A stretch of DNA of 64,000 nucleotides, from positions 55,223,242 to 55,287,241 of the forward strand of contig JALIGW010000005.1 of NCBI GenBank assembly GCA_023053685.1. The letters run 5' to 3'. Below the pieces are notes generated by a model. That model saw nothing but the letters and a program-made list of their open reading frames with translations. It did no database searches and had not been told where the DNA came from. The DNA comes from Diadophis punctatus similis. Its lineage: Eukaryota > Chordata > Lepidosauria > Squamata > Dipsadidae. The position numbers were made by a program, and so were the translations under genes. This document shows positions 24,896 to 36,600 of the stretch, piece after piece. Each line of letters opens with the position of its first letter. Position 1 is the stretch's first letter.

Positions 24896-25827
24896 CTATA
24901 GATTGTTCGAAGAAACTGCTGAAAATTGCAGACCTTTGATCACAGATGTCATCACATTTTCTGCTGCCAGTATTTTGTTCTGGTTGCCTTGTCTTTGGCA
25001 GCTATACAGGTCCCAGAAAAAATTATATCAGTGGACAATATATATCCATAACTATATCTGTAGCCTGGCAATGGCATCTTCAGCAAATGATACCAAAATG
25101 ACACTTGATGCACATGGTAACATCATAATGCAAATGTCACTATTGCATAGTTGCACCCTGATGCAATTAGGTAAGTTGTTGCATTTGTGTGATGTCACAT
25201 TTGTTTTGTCATTTGTTCCCCATCTCCAAGGAACTTTTAAATGTCTCCTGTTTGCATAGTTATTAAAAGATTATGAACGTTATTAAGAAGAAAACTATCC
25301 AGCTGGACGGCATTACATAACTGAACTTGGCTGAACTTAGAATCCTAAGCAAGACTGGCCTTGGTCAATACTTGGAATTTGGAAAACAATGTCCTGGAGA
25401 AGAAAAAAAGGAATGCCAAACTACATTGGTATCATGTCAAGGAAACTGCATGTGATGTAAGCATGTAGGACTTTATGTGAACTAAAATCTAATGTTGGCA
25501 ATATACAATGCATCACAGCCACGGAAATAATTAAATTATGCATATAGAATTATAATCCTATGTGCAGTTTCTTAGAAGTAATCATGTTGAATTCAATCAA
25601 TTTTTTAAATGTAAACATGGATCATTGGGCTTTACAGTTGTCATCCCAGGCATAGACAGAACAGAACACAGTTAACAGATAAATAAACCAATTGCACTTA
25701 TATAAATGCAGACCATTTCATTTGAAATATTAATAGTAGCAGTTATTGATAGTAGCAGTTTCATTATGAATCATCATCAAGTAGAGAGAATTACTTTCAA
25801 AACACTAGAACATTGAATTATCTAGAT

Positions 25828-26317
25828 CAGTGGTTCTCAACCTTCCTAATGCCGGGACCCTTTAATACAGTTCCTCATGTTGTGGTGACCCCCAACCATA
25901 AAATAATAAAATTATTAGGAAACTCAGAGGTGGGTTCTAACTTACCTCGCTGCCAGTTCGCTTCCTTCTGTGCTGATAACCGGACCTTGTGGGCGCGCAT
26001 GCACTTTGTGTGTGCATGCATGCGCAGTGCTGAATTTTTTAAAAACAAATTGCAAAAAAAAGCCAAAAACAAGATGGCGACGCATGCTCAGTGCCAGAAA
26101 TTCAGCTTCTGTGCATGCTCAGAAGTTCTCATGGTACAGATTTTTTTTGCAGTAGTCTATTTGCATGTGGGTGGACCCGCCTGAAGATGGATAGAGGAGC
26201 GGTGTCTCGGTTCCTAAGATCATCAGAAATATGTGTTTTCCGATGGTCTTAGGCGACTCCTGTGAAAGGGTCATTCAACCTTCAAAGGGGGCACGACCCA
26301 CAGGTTGAGAACCGCTG
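25828..26317. mobile_element. SPIN-like non-autonomous hAT element with a nested insertion
   Basis: The left end starts CAGTGGTTCTCAACCTTCC and the right end finishes GGTTGAGAACCGCTG. Perfect 8-bp duplications ATCTAGAT lie at 25820-25827 and 26318-26325. From memory, both subterminal regions match the horizontally transferred SPIN/related hAT group known from several tetrapods. About 259 bp of unrelated MITE sequence interrupts it (25925 to about 26183). Confidence 0.8.
25925..26183. mobile_element. MITE nested in the SPIN-like element
   Basis: It begins CAGAGGTGGGTTCTAAC, the same end as the MITE at 30766, and seems to finish near GGACCCGCCTG. No clean 8-bp duplication is visible, so the right edge is approximate. 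It contains mirrored GCATGCGC-type motifs. Confidence 0.5.
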
Positions 26318-26862
26318 ATCTAGATAAATAGGTAACTAGTTGGTTCTATAGAAATGGAAAAAAACATATACTATGTACTACAATACCTTATATTTTACAA
26401 TATAAAGTTGAAATAGTAATAGCTGTATCAATTCATAGTTTAAAAATACTGGATAAATTCATGAAGAACAAAGCCATCATTTAGCCATTATCCAAGGTAT
26501 CAAATACTCAAAGCTTCATCAGCATGTCTTGTTCAGCATGAAAAGTCCACTAAATATTTTTAAATATTTAACACAAATACACTGTGTCATCCTAAATCAT
26601 TCCTGGCCCACCCCATCAGTTTCTTATTCTGGCTTAAAAGTAGGGTTTTCTGATTTTTGCCAGAACAAGGGCTACAGCGCAGTCTGCCTGCTGCACTTCA
26701 TTTCATAGTATGCAAACACCTATGCTCCACTTGGCTACTCTAAGATGAGGTAGGAACGTCCCCTTTCTTTCATCTTGCTACTTTTTGAAAGAACCTTCAA
26801 TGGATAGGAGATAAAATCTTAGACCTTTTTTTATAGTTTCTCCAGTAGTTTGGGGAAAAGAC

Positions 26863-26866
<4 letters not shown>

Positions 26867-26916
<50 letters not shown>

Positions 26917-27050
26917 CGCAAGTGCATGGACACACACGCACATGTATCTTCCACCCATTCACGCCTCTCTCTCCCTCTTTCCCTCTCCCTCTCCCCCTCT
27001 CCCTCCTCCTCTCCCCCTCCCCCTCCCCACTCCCCCTCCTCCTCCCCAAA
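26867..27050. repeat. (TG)n microsatellite followed by a pyrimidine tract
   Basis: About 23 TG units (26867-26913), then a CT-rich tract (26961-27050) with CTCTCCC units. Confidence 0.95.
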
Positions 27051-28194
27051 AACAGATTGAAAGCTTAATATCAATTTTTTAATTTGGTTTAATTTCTAGA
27101 TGATTTTACCACCAGAGGCATGCAGTTATACAGAAGAGCCCTGAGTGTCTAAGAATGGAGATAAATAGTAGCACATTTTATTTCATTCACATTGTTTCTA
27201 TTACAAATGGAGGCGAATATATGTGTCCTAGGATAACGTTGCATGATCCAATCTGGGTTGGTCACTAGGACCATTGGTTTTGTCTTCTGAGTTTTCGGAC
27301 TCGTGCTGGAGCCCATCTTCAGTGAACTCTCTACTGCAACAATATTTCTAGTTTTTCATTATCAACTATAATACTGTAGGTAGTAGAACATTTAAGGCTG
27401 GGACTGCACAGAGCAGAGGTTTGTTTATTTTTGATTTTGGTGGGGGTTTTTTTTGCTTGTGATATAGATTTCTGAAACATGCATCTTTAAACTTGGATAG
27501 AATATAAAGCTGCTTGCTTTAAGCAATTGTTATTGACTGAAGTTGTATAAAATTCAGAGCCTTACAATAATTCCAAAAAAGTAAAGGAAAAAAAAACCAT
27601 GCTGTTCTTGTTCAAAATGTGGATAATGTCAATTGCCCGATTTTCTATAATGAATTTGACCAAAGCCAGTTCCTCAAATCTTTGTAGATTTTCAATTATT
27701 TTAATCTAAGTCTGTATTGGCATGGGGTCACTTAGGTGAGATGAGCAGCACAGAAGTGTGATGAATAAATACATATAGTATATATGATTTTGGAACATTA
27801 TTCTGACTTTTAAAAATAAACCTTATGCATTAAAATATTTTTTTTCTATTTTTAAATTCCAGGACTTTTTTTTAAAATCTGAATGTACGTGGATTTCTTT
27901 TGTGATGAATTCATTAAGTACTATTATTGAACTAAAAAAGTTTTTGGAAAAAGGGTAATGGGAGAATAGATGTAAATGATGCCTTTGTTGTTAACAGAAT
28001 TTGTCTAATATATGGTGTATTAAGTGGGAAGTCCTAGGACTGCAAGCATTTGTCCAAACCCTCCTGTTGAATGTTTTTGTAGAATAGAAGACAGGAATCC
28101 TTAAGCAACTGGAAGCTAACTTATTTACACTTAAATTAAATTTAGTTACAGTTCTGGATGCTTCTATCTGTTTGGAATATGGTCCTCAGTTTCC
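27051..28194. other. unique AT-rich sequence
   Basis: No repeat ends or domains recognised. Confidence 0.5.
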
Positions 28195-28335
28195 AACTAT
28201 TTATTTATATTTCATACTTTCTAACCTCCCATCTCTCTCAGAGAGGGGCTCTGGGTGGTGTACATTTTAATAAAATTAAACATTAAAATAAGAATAATGT
28301 AGGATTAAATAATTAAAATTATAAAACAAGACTAT
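28195..28335 (-). mobile_element. SINE/LINE 3' tail fragment
   Basis: TATTTATTTATATTTCATAC, then CAGAGAGGGGCTCTGGGTGG and an AATTAAACATTAAAA block, as in CR1/L2-type 3' ends read on the - strand. Confidence 0.4.
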
Positions 28336-28455
28336 AAACATTTCAAGAATTCCAAGATGGAAGTTGTTAATATAGGCAGGGGGTCCTCATGGTGCCAACC
28401 CAGACTCATAGATGTGTGGGCCACTGTGATCCCCATGCAAGGCTACTCAGCGAAT

Positions 28456-28612
28456 TATTATGATTATGATTATGATTATGATTATGATTATGATTATGAT
28501 TATGATTATGATTATGATTATGATTATGATTATGATTATGATTATGATTATGATTATGATCATTATGATCATTATGATCATTATGATCATTATGATCATT
28601 ATGATCATTATT
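28456..28612. repeat. (TATGAT)n array followed by a 9-mer array
   Basis: Roughly 17 TATGAT hexamers to about 28560, then six CATTATGAT units. Directly abuts the LINE at 28616. Confidence 0.95.
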
Positions 28613-30160
28613 ATGGACAGGGCTATGGGAGCGATGGGGACCTCCACCTGTTTATTGGACCCGTGCCCCTCCTGGCTGGTCTCGGCCAGCAGGGCGGTGG
28701 CATGCAGCTGGATCCGGGCGGTGATCACCGCTTCTTTGAGGGAGGGATCCGTACCGCAGTCGTTAAAAACTGCGGTGGTGCGACCCCTCCTGAAGAAGCC
28801 TTCCCTGGATCCAGCTGATTTGAAGAACTATCGTCCAGTCTCCAACTTACCTTTTTTAGGGAAAGTTGTGGAGAAGGTGGTGGTGACTCAGCTTCTGCAG
28901 CTCCTGGATGAAACAGACCATCTAGATCCTTATCAGTCGGGTTTCAGGCGCGGCTACAGTACCGAAACTGCCTTGGTCGCCCTGATGGATGATCTCTGGC
29001 GGGCCCGGGATGGGGGGAACTCCTCCATCCTGGTGCTACTTGACCTCTCAGCGGCTTTCGATACCATCGACCATGGTATCCTTCTGCATCGGCTTGGCGA
29101 GTTGGGAGTGGGAGGCACCGTTTTACGGTGGTTCTCCTCTTATCTCGCCGATCGGATGCAGTCGGTGTTGGCAGGTGGGCAGAGATCGTCCCCTAGGCCC
29201 CTATTATGTGGGGTGCCCCAGGGGTCGGTTCTCTCGCCCATCCTGTTTAACATCTACATGAAACCGTTGGGTGAGATCATCCGCAGACATGGGGTGTGTT
29301 TCCACCAGTACGCTGATGACACCCAGCTGTACATCACCACCCCGTCTGACTTCAGGGAGGCAGTGGACGTAATGTGCCGATGCCTGGACGACGTTAAGAT
29401 CTGGATGGGGAGGAACAGGCTCAGACTAAACCCCGATAAGACTGAGTGGCTGTGGATATTGCCTCCTAAGGTTCATGACAATTACCCCTCCTTGGTCTTT
29501 GAGGGTGCGAAACTGACCCCCTCAGACCAGGTCCGCAACTTGGGGGTCCTCCTAGATCCACAGCTAAAATTGGACCACCATCTTTCTGCTGTGGCTAGGG
29601 GGGCCTTTGCACAGGTTCGCCTGGTGCACCAGTTGCGGCCATATTTGGAGAAGGAGGCGCTACTCACGGTCACTCATGCCCTTGTCACCTCGCGGTTGGA
29701 CTACTGCAATGCGCTCTACATGGGGCTACCCTTGAAGAGTATCCGGAGACTTCAGTTGGTGCAAAATGCGGCTGCGCGTGCTGTGGTGGGTGTGCCAAGG
29801 TACACCCACGTGACACCGATACTCCGCCAGCTGCATTGGCTGCCCATCGGTCTCCGGGTCCAATTCAAGGTATTGATCACCATCTTTAAAGCCCTTCATG
29901 GCTTAGGACCAGGATATCTTCGGGACCGCATTCTGCCTCATACTTCCCTCCGACCGGTTAGGGCCCACAGAGTTGGCCTCCTCCAGGTCCCGTCGGCCAA
30001 ACAATGTCGGCTGGCGGGCCCCAGGGGGAGAGCCTTCTCTGTGGCTGGCCCCGTGCTCTGGAACCAACTACCCCCAGAGACCCAGACTATCCCCACTCTG
30101 CTGGCTTTCCGTAAAGCCATTAAGACATGGCTTTTCCTGCAGGTGGGGGGGACAACTTAA
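28613..30160 (+). pseudogene. LINE reverse transcriptase, open frame, 5' truncated
   Basis: About 515 codons of uninterrupted reading frame. Motifs in order: LKNYRPVSNLPFLGK, YQSGFRRGYSTETAL, LLDLSAAFDTIDH (first catalytic Asp block), GVPQGSVLSPILFN, QYADDTQLY with the YADD at 29309-29320, and a C-terminal FKALHGLGPGYL block. This order is typical of L2/CR1-clade reverse transcriptases. The frame continues upstream into the microsatellite only because the hexamer lacks stops; the ATG at 28613 is not a native start. No stops or frameshifts over 1.5 kb suggests a fairly recent insertion. The copy is not autonomous because endonuclease and promoter are absent. Confidence 0.85.
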
Positions 30161-30369
30161 TTCCACCTGAGCCTACCCCCCAAGTATGTATGTGTTGAAT
30201 GGATGTTGCTGTTGTAAATAATTGTTTTAAATTTTTGTACTTGTTTTTAAATTTTATGCAATTTCTTTGTTTATTCTTGTATTTCTCCTTGTTGTAAGCC
30301 GCCCCGAGTCCCTCGGGAGTTGGGCGGCATATAAGAATAACAAAATAAATAAATAAATAAATAAATAAA
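28616..30369 (+). mobile_element. 5'-truncated L2/CR1-type LINE with (AAAT)n tail
   Basis: About 1.75 kb from the start of the reverse transcriptase domain to the 3' end. The 3' UTR ends with GCCGCCCCGAGTCCCTCGGG and then an (AAAT)n tail at 30341-30369. The 5' end stops inside ORF2, so the endonuclease and ORF1 are missing. Tandem repeats lie on both sides: hexamer and 9-mer arrays at 28456-28612 and an ATTATC/ATC array at 30370-30440. Confidence 0.88.
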
Positions 30370-30442
30370 TTATCATTATCATCATCATTATTATCATCAT
30401 CATTATCATCATCATTATCATTATCATTATCATTATCATTAA
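30341..30442. repeat. (AAAT)n then (ATC/ATTATC)n array
   Basis: The LINE tail (AAAT)n passes into mixed ATC and ATTATC units. Confidence 0.9.
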
Positions 30443-30765
30443 GTATTACTATTACACTAAATTGCCTTCAGTCTATTAGAGGTAGCCCAATTCAGTTTTA
30501 AGAGTCTCAGGGCTAACAGAACTGCTGTGGCTTAAACTCATTTACCTTGAGGCATTTGTCACATAAATACTGCTTGTCAATAAATACTTTATCTTATCTT
30601 ACATACTTGTGTATCTTATGTAGTTCATCTATACTCATGTTGTCCCACAAAGTAATCTCGCCCAGTGATGGCTCGGTGACAAACTGATAATCACCAAAGA
30701 TGCTAAATATCTGAATTGGTAATATTTGAACAGAAATGCCTCATGGAGATGAAAAAGGACTCAAC

Positions 30766-31041
30766 CAGAGGTGGGTTCCTGCCAGTTCGGACCAGTTCTA
30801 TAGAACCGGTAGCGGAAATTTCCCTCCGTTCGCCGAACCGCCAGCAATGGCCGGCTGGCCATGCCCCCAAACCGGCTCTCTCGGCGGCACCATAGGCCAT
30901 CTTGTTTTTTGCTTCTGCTCACACACAGAAGCTGTTTTTTAACACTGAGTTTTTAGCACTGTGCATGCACATGCGCACGGTGCCCCCGCGTGGCACGTGA
31001 GGAAGTGAACCGGCAGCAAGGTAAGTCAGAACCCACCCCTG
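30766..31041. mobile_element. hAT-like MITE, CAGAGGTGGGTTCC family
   Basis: 276 bp, ends CAGAGGTGGGTTCCTGCC and CAGAACCCACCCCTG, perfect duplication GACTCAAC at 30758-30765 and 31042-31049. Confidence 0.85.
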
Positions 31042-31049
31042 GACTCAAC

Positions 31050-32715
31050 GTCTGGTTTTTGGGGAAAAGCAGAGCATTGATGAGGTTTTTTTCAGGGTGG
31101 ATTCATAACTTACATTTTTGTGTTTACTCTGAAGAGATAATATTGTATTTCAGTGGTCAAAAGGCATAGCAGTTCTCCTTCTTAAATTTCTGTCTCCACT
31201 TTCCTCAAAGACTTCAAGGGGGTGCACATAGCATCTCTTGACTAATTGTCCCCACAATAAAAATGCTGCAAGATAGGTAACCACAAAGTAACCTACTGAT
31301 CTGCCATAGTTGAGGTGGGCTTGAACCTGGCTTTTCTTGATCATAATCCAACATCTTAAGAACAAAAATTAAAAATAATTGCATTTATGCTTCATAAAAT
31401 ACTATAATATGATATTATTCATTAGTGGTGTATTTAATTATTTTATTTTGTCATATTAAAAAAAATCCCATTTGGTAATAGTTTTTATCTCAGCAGAGCC
31501 CTTGGATGGAAGACAAGAAAATACCAAGGACTCAAGGACTGAGAAAATGGGAGGATGAGGGAAACCTAGAAGAAAAATGTTGCAAACTGCTTCCACATTG
31601 TTTCAAAGAAATCTACAAGGATGTCTACACAAAGTCACCAGGAAGAAACTAAGCTTGACTTGAAGATGACTTTTTAATGGTTTTTGAAGGCATCTGGAAC
31701 TACATTCAAGATTTCTAGGAACTTCCCCTCTCATTGTATAAGAGAGCACATTAACTAAAGCCATCAGCTAGTGCTCTGTGGTGCATTTTCAGCTGTTAAG
31801 GCAGAGGAGGAGTGTTTGTAATGAGCAGGCTTGCCTTTCTATGAAATCCTATACAATGTTGTCAGAATAGTGATTTTCAAACATAATGCATTATTCTTCC
31901 TTCATTAGCAGCCAGGCACTGATCACTATGTTGATGTGAATGGTACAAGAAGAGAATTCATCACAGGAAAGGAGATGCAGCTTCTGGTAATTGTTTTTTC
32001 CAACCAACACTGTTTATTCTGTGGAAGTTTTACATTTGCATAATGTATTTTGTGAACCTAAAGAATTAAAACTTTTGTAATAGTAGACTATTGTGCAGAA
32101 AGAGCAAAGGTTGGAAATTGCAACATTTTTTTCTCTTAAAGCAATGCTTGAGTGACAAAGCAAGCAACAATAAAATGGCTTGACTATGACTATGCCAAAC
32201 AGCCAGAGTTCCTTATAATTCAAATCACAGCCAGTCTGGTTGTCATTAACAAAGACAAAATTGAAAATAATATCATGTGGCAGTTGTCCCATGTTGGACT
32301 GAAATGATTCACCAGTTAGAATGCGGTTGAGTGGAAAAGAGCTTTTCTTAAATTGATTTAAGGTTATAGAGTCTGTAGATCATTAACCTCTATTCTAAAT
32401 TAATACATTTTCAGGAACTGAAAATTATTTAGGTGGGGTAAAAAAGTAACTCTGATTTTCCTAGGTAAGGGTTCCAGATAAAAGGTGAAAATGCAGAATA
32501 TTTTTGTCCAGCATTTTGGGGAAGAAGTTTATTAAGTATCATTAAGTTTAAACTATTATGACAAGCAGTGCAAGTACAAAGAAAAAGCACAGAAGATAGA
32601 GTAGTGATTAACTGTATGGCCATGTCATTTTATTTTATGATAGAAAAAAGAATACATTTTTTGCAATATAAGTTTAATTCAAATCTCAAAATACAAGTAC
32701 AATTTGTAATCTTAT
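31050..32715. other. unique sequence holding the exon-like block
   Basis: No repeat recognised across 1.6 kb; see 31909-31986. The gap at 30443-30757 is also featureless. Confidence 0.45.
31909..31986 (+). other. exon-like block (speculative)
   Basis: A pyrimidine-rich stretch ending TTCCTTCATTAG is followed by exactly 26 open codons and then a GTAATT donor. The translated stretch runs from QPGTDHYVDV to GKEMQLL. The donor lacks G at +5. No neighbouring exon was found and I do not recognise the peptide. It may be chance. Confidence 0.15.
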
Positions 32716-33216
32716 TTATTTATTTATTATTAGGTTCTTCTATGCCGCCCTACTCCCTAAGGACTCAGGGCGGCGTACAACATTTTAAAAAAACACTAAA
32801 CAATAAACATTCATTTAAAAACAATTTTAAAACATTAAAAAGTTAAAAGACATTTAACAACATACATACTGTGGGAGATCTCGGATAAAAACTAGTCTCA
32901 AACCCCTGCCTGCAGGAAGAGCCATGTCTTGACGGCTTTCCGAAAGGCCAGCAGGGTGGGGATAATTCGGATCTCTGGGGGAAGTTGGTTCCAGAACATA
33001 GGGCCCCCCACAGAGAAGGCCCTCCCCCTAGGGCCCACCAGCCGGCATTGTTTGGCTGATGGGACCTGGAGGAGACCCACTCTGTGGGCCCTAACCGGTC
33101 GGAGGGAAGTATGAGGCAGAATGCGGTCCCGGAGGTAACCTGGTCCTAAGCCATGTAGGGCTTTAAAGATGATGATCAACACCTTGAATTGTACCCGGAG
33201 ACCAATGGGCAGCCAA
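32716..33216 (-). mobile_element. 3' fragment of the same L2/CR1-type LINE family
   Basis: On the - strand this encodes the C-terminal block FKALHGLGPGYLRDRILPHT and nearby residues almost identical to the copy at 28616, followed by a 3' UTR with the GCCGCCC hairpin and a TTTATT-type tail at 32716-32735. It is 5'-truncated at about 33216. Confidence 0.85.
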
Positions 33217-33803
33217 CATTCCTTTCAAGTTACACATTTTTGTTGGGCTAATTGCAGTAACACTTGGCATACTAAAGAAGCCACCACTGGCTAAATTGAT
33301 ATGTGAGGTATGAAGTACAGTTTGTTAATGTACAATGGCTGGTGTCACACAACAAGCTAAGACAAAATCAAATGAACCACAAACAGCTTATCATAATATG
33401 GCAATCTCAGCAGGGTTCATGGCTGAGTCACAATTGTGAATCAGTTAAAATGTTTATTTCTCAAAACTGCCCTTGAAACTATAACTTTCCCCTTAACCTG
33501 GAGAAATAGCCCTTAGTTTGGGTGACAGCTCACTTCCCTATCTTTTTAGATAATCTGCAGCACAGTATTATAAAAGGCAATTGCTTTTTAACCATTAAGT
33601 TAACTTAAGTACAGCATTACAGTTACTGTCAGAATCAGAACAATAATTACAAAAACTACTTGTAATTGATGCTTCATAGATTGATTGCTGTAACAAAATG
33701 GCATTGCTGCTTTTCAATATTGATTACTGTAACAAAATGCCACTACAACACAGAAATGATAGCTCTGGCACCATTGTGTCTCTGCTGAAGCATCAAGGTA
33801 GAT
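33217..33803. other. unique sequence
   Basis: A small direct repeat GATTG(A/C)TGTAACAAAATG occurs at 33681-33699 and 33722-33740. Nothing else recognised. Confidence 0.45.
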
Positions 33804-33937
33804 CAGGAGTGTCAAACTCGCGGCGTCATGTTGTCGTCATATAAAGTATCATGACTTTTTTCCCTTTGCTAAAATGGGGGTGGGCGTTGCCAGAGCATGA
33901 CGCATCCAGGCCGCGGGCCGCGAGTTTGACACCCCTG
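33804..33937. mobile_element. short hAT MITE, GTGTCAAACTC family
   Basis: 134 bp, ends CAGGAGTGTCAAACTCG and TTTGACACCCCTG. Flanks AGGTAGAT and AGGTTAGA are an 8-bp duplication with one later indel. It interrupts or abuts a CR1 3' end that continues from about 33945. Confidence 0.8.
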
Positions 33938-33944
33938 AGGTTAG

Positions 33945-34130
33945 ACCATTTCTTCATGCTTGCCTGTGGAAGTTGTCAGAGCTCCAACACTTGAGACTTT
34001 CAAAGGGCTATTGGACTGCCATTTGTCCGAAATGGTGTAGGGACTCCTTCTTGAGTGGGGGGTTGGACTAGATGACCTACAAGGTCCCTTCCAACTCTAA
34101 TAATCTATAATCTGTAATCTGCTTCAACAA
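33945..34130 (+). mobile_element. CR1 LINE 3' end
   Basis: Contains GGTTGGACTAGATGACC and AAGGTCCCTTCCAACTCTA, then a decayed tail of AATCTATAATCTGTAATCT type. Confidence 0.85.
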
Positions 34131-34138
34131 AAATGTTT

Positions 34139-34521
34139 CCTGCCCTCGACTTGCCATTTGTTTGGTGACAATTTGAAGTTACAAGGGCACTGAAAAAAGT
34201 GATTTACACCCATTTCTCACACTTACGACCATCACAGCATCCCCACATTCATCTGGGTGCTTGGCAACTGGCATGTTTTCATGGTGGTAGCAGAAGCCCG
34301 GGGTCACGTGATCGTCATTTGTAATCTTCCCAGCCAGCTTCTGAAAAGCAAAAGCAATAAGGGAAACTTAAAGATTTGGATTGGATTTGCTTAAAGAAGA
34401 CATGGTTCACCACTTGCATAGCAAAAAAGATTATAAAATTAGGCGTGACTCATTGAACAACCACCTTGTTTAGCAATGAAAATTCTATTCCCAATTGTGG
34501 TTGAAAGTCGAGGATTCCTGT
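34139..34521. repeat. ACAGGTAGTCCTC inverted-repeat element
   Basis: Left CCTGCCCTCGACTTG and right GTCGAGGATTCCTG are inverted; GGGGTCACGTGATCG lies inside. It follows directly after a CR1 3' end. Confidence 0.6.
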
Positions 34522-36074
34522 GCACGTACATCATTAAGCCTAACGGAGTGGCTAATTTAATTTAAATTTTAAATCAACACTTAAATTTTGGTGCATTTAG
34601 AAGCAAGGTCTTGTTGCATAAAGATGGATTATAAAGTTTGACCAAAGGAGTTTTACAATCCTAATTAACTCCATCCTGATCTGGAGATGTACATCATAGC
34701 AGATGCAATGCATTTAGTAATCCATGTGAAATGCCAATATCACTCATCTGAACCTTGGAATGCCTGTGAAGGAGGCATTGCTCTTTTTTAATCATCTCCC
34801 TACTTTCAGCAATCAAAATGACCAAGATGTTTTTCTACTCTTGACTTTGTTCATGGAATTCCTAGCTATTTCCCTGCCTCGTGTTTGGGATTGTTTTTTT
34901 TTTCCTTCCTGTTCTCCTCACCCTACTTAATGTGGCTATTTTAAACTGAAAGTTTCAGAAAGAAATTCCATCTGGGGATTTTCAGATTAGTTTAAAGGAT
35001 CTCTGTCTGCTCTATCCACCAATGTATTAGATATTTCCAGATTAACTGGAAATCGTAATTGCAAAACACGCAGTGTGTTTTCAAGTTTGCTTCACAAACA
35101 TCAAAAAAATTAACTTGTGGTATAATTTAATTTTCAAGCCCCTGTTTAATAGAAACACAACATTTAGTTGCTCAACTACACTGTTAAATAAATTGTGCTA
35201 CAAGAACAGAATAAAATATGTTATTCTGCCAGAATTCTCAAGTAGTGTGTTCTGTCTAATGATATATTTTTGCCTTTCTTCCCATCATATTGACTCCTAA
35301 ATCTTAACAGACCACGGGATCATCCTATTATATATAGCCATATTTATGCTCATCCTGTTTTGATCATGCACAGATTGTAAATATATACATCAATTTTCCT
35401 CAATTAGTGTCTTTCACATGTCAAATAATGACACATTGAGCTGGGATTGATTGAAAACCAACATATTCATTGAATGCAAAAGCCTCCAAATGCAGCATGT
35501 CATAAAAACCAGATGCTGTGAAGAAACTGTTGTAGGAAGAAAAATCCAGTCCAGTTCCAAGCCGGTAGAACAAAACGCTGGAAATAAAATGGAGGCTGGC
35601 TACAAGGAAAGGTCTCTGTTTATTTGGTTTTCCAGAAGCTTCAGTGACAGCAGCATGTTTCTGGGGTGGCTGACCCATTAGCTGGGTGAGTGGATGGATT
35701 TTTATAGGGTTCTGGGGTTTTGTGATTGAGATGCTCCAGGGGGTTGTGCAATGTAGTGAGCCTTGTGTCTTTTACCATTTCAATAGTGGTGGGTTAATCC
35801 TATTGTGTCCTAAAGGTCATGTCCTGTCCTTAGAATTTGGGTGGGGGGATGTAAATTCTTGATCCCATCAGCTCCAGCCTGGGGAAGCTGTAGCTGAAGG
35901 CGTTTTGTTTGTGAACAGATTGGCTGGGATTTCTGTAAATGGATACTGAATGGAATGCTCCAGTTTTCTCAATAGATACAAAAGTATCTCATTCATAAAA
36001 CTTAACTGTTGGAGGGACTGCCTGGAGTGTTTTCCTGGCAGTGGGGAGAAGTGAATAATTTGATCCTAGGAAAG

Positions 36075-36076
<2 letters not shown>
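34522..36076. other. unique sequence upstream of RAP2B
   Basis: No repeats seen over 1.5 kb. 34540-34800 holds several TAAT and TAATCC words and could be a conserved non-coding element. Confidence 0.4.
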
Positions 36077-36161
<85 letters not shown>

Positions 36162-36176
36162 ATTCTGTCTGTGTGT
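36077..36176. repeat. (GT)n and (GTCT)n compound microsatellite
   Basis: About 24 GT units, then about ten GTCT units, then a few more GT. It lies 500 bp upstream of the RAP2B CpG island. Confidence 0.97.
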
Positions 36177-36364
36177 GAAACATGAAACACCATGAAACAC
36201 CATGAAACAGCACTATTACTTTCATGTCCTCCAGAGGAGTTTCTTAGATGCATCTGAGCATGTATGACACACAGCGCTGAACTAGACTGGCCTGAAGCAG
36301 TAGGTTTCTTATGACATGAGTAGATTGGGTAGAGATTTATTCAGCTTTTCTACAATCAAGTGAA

Positions 36365-36600
36365 GAACCAGTTTGGTATAGTCGTTAAGGCACCAGACTA
36401 GAAACTGGGAAACCAAGTTCTAGTGCTATCTTAGGCACAAAGCCAGCTTTGTGATGACTTTGGGCCAGTCACTTTCTCTCAGCCCTAGAAGGCAGGCAAG
36501 GGCAAACCACTTCCATAACCTTGCCAAGAAAATTGCATGGACTAACCCAGGCAACAGTGAACTAAAAGCACCCCCCCCAAAAAAAAAACCACCATCAGGT
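36365..36600 (+). mobile_element. tRNA-derived SINE (squamate type)
   Basis: Head CAGTTTGGTATAGTCGTTAA with A-box-like sequence, B-box-like AAGTTCTAGTGC, then GGGCCAGTCACTTTCTCTCA and CCTTGCCAAGAAAATTGCA. It ends in C and A runs at 36571-36589, only about 60 bp before the RAP2B CpG island. Confidence 0.8.

Noticed and set aside
24903..25259. 118-codon open frame after a MITE
   Set aside because: No recognisable domain or conserved motif; it begins in the MITE target duplication.
28460..28612. Repetitive MI/YD peptide in frame with the reverse transcriptase
   Set aside because: It is a microsatellite translated in open frames; the frame continuity is accidental because the hexamer contains no stop.
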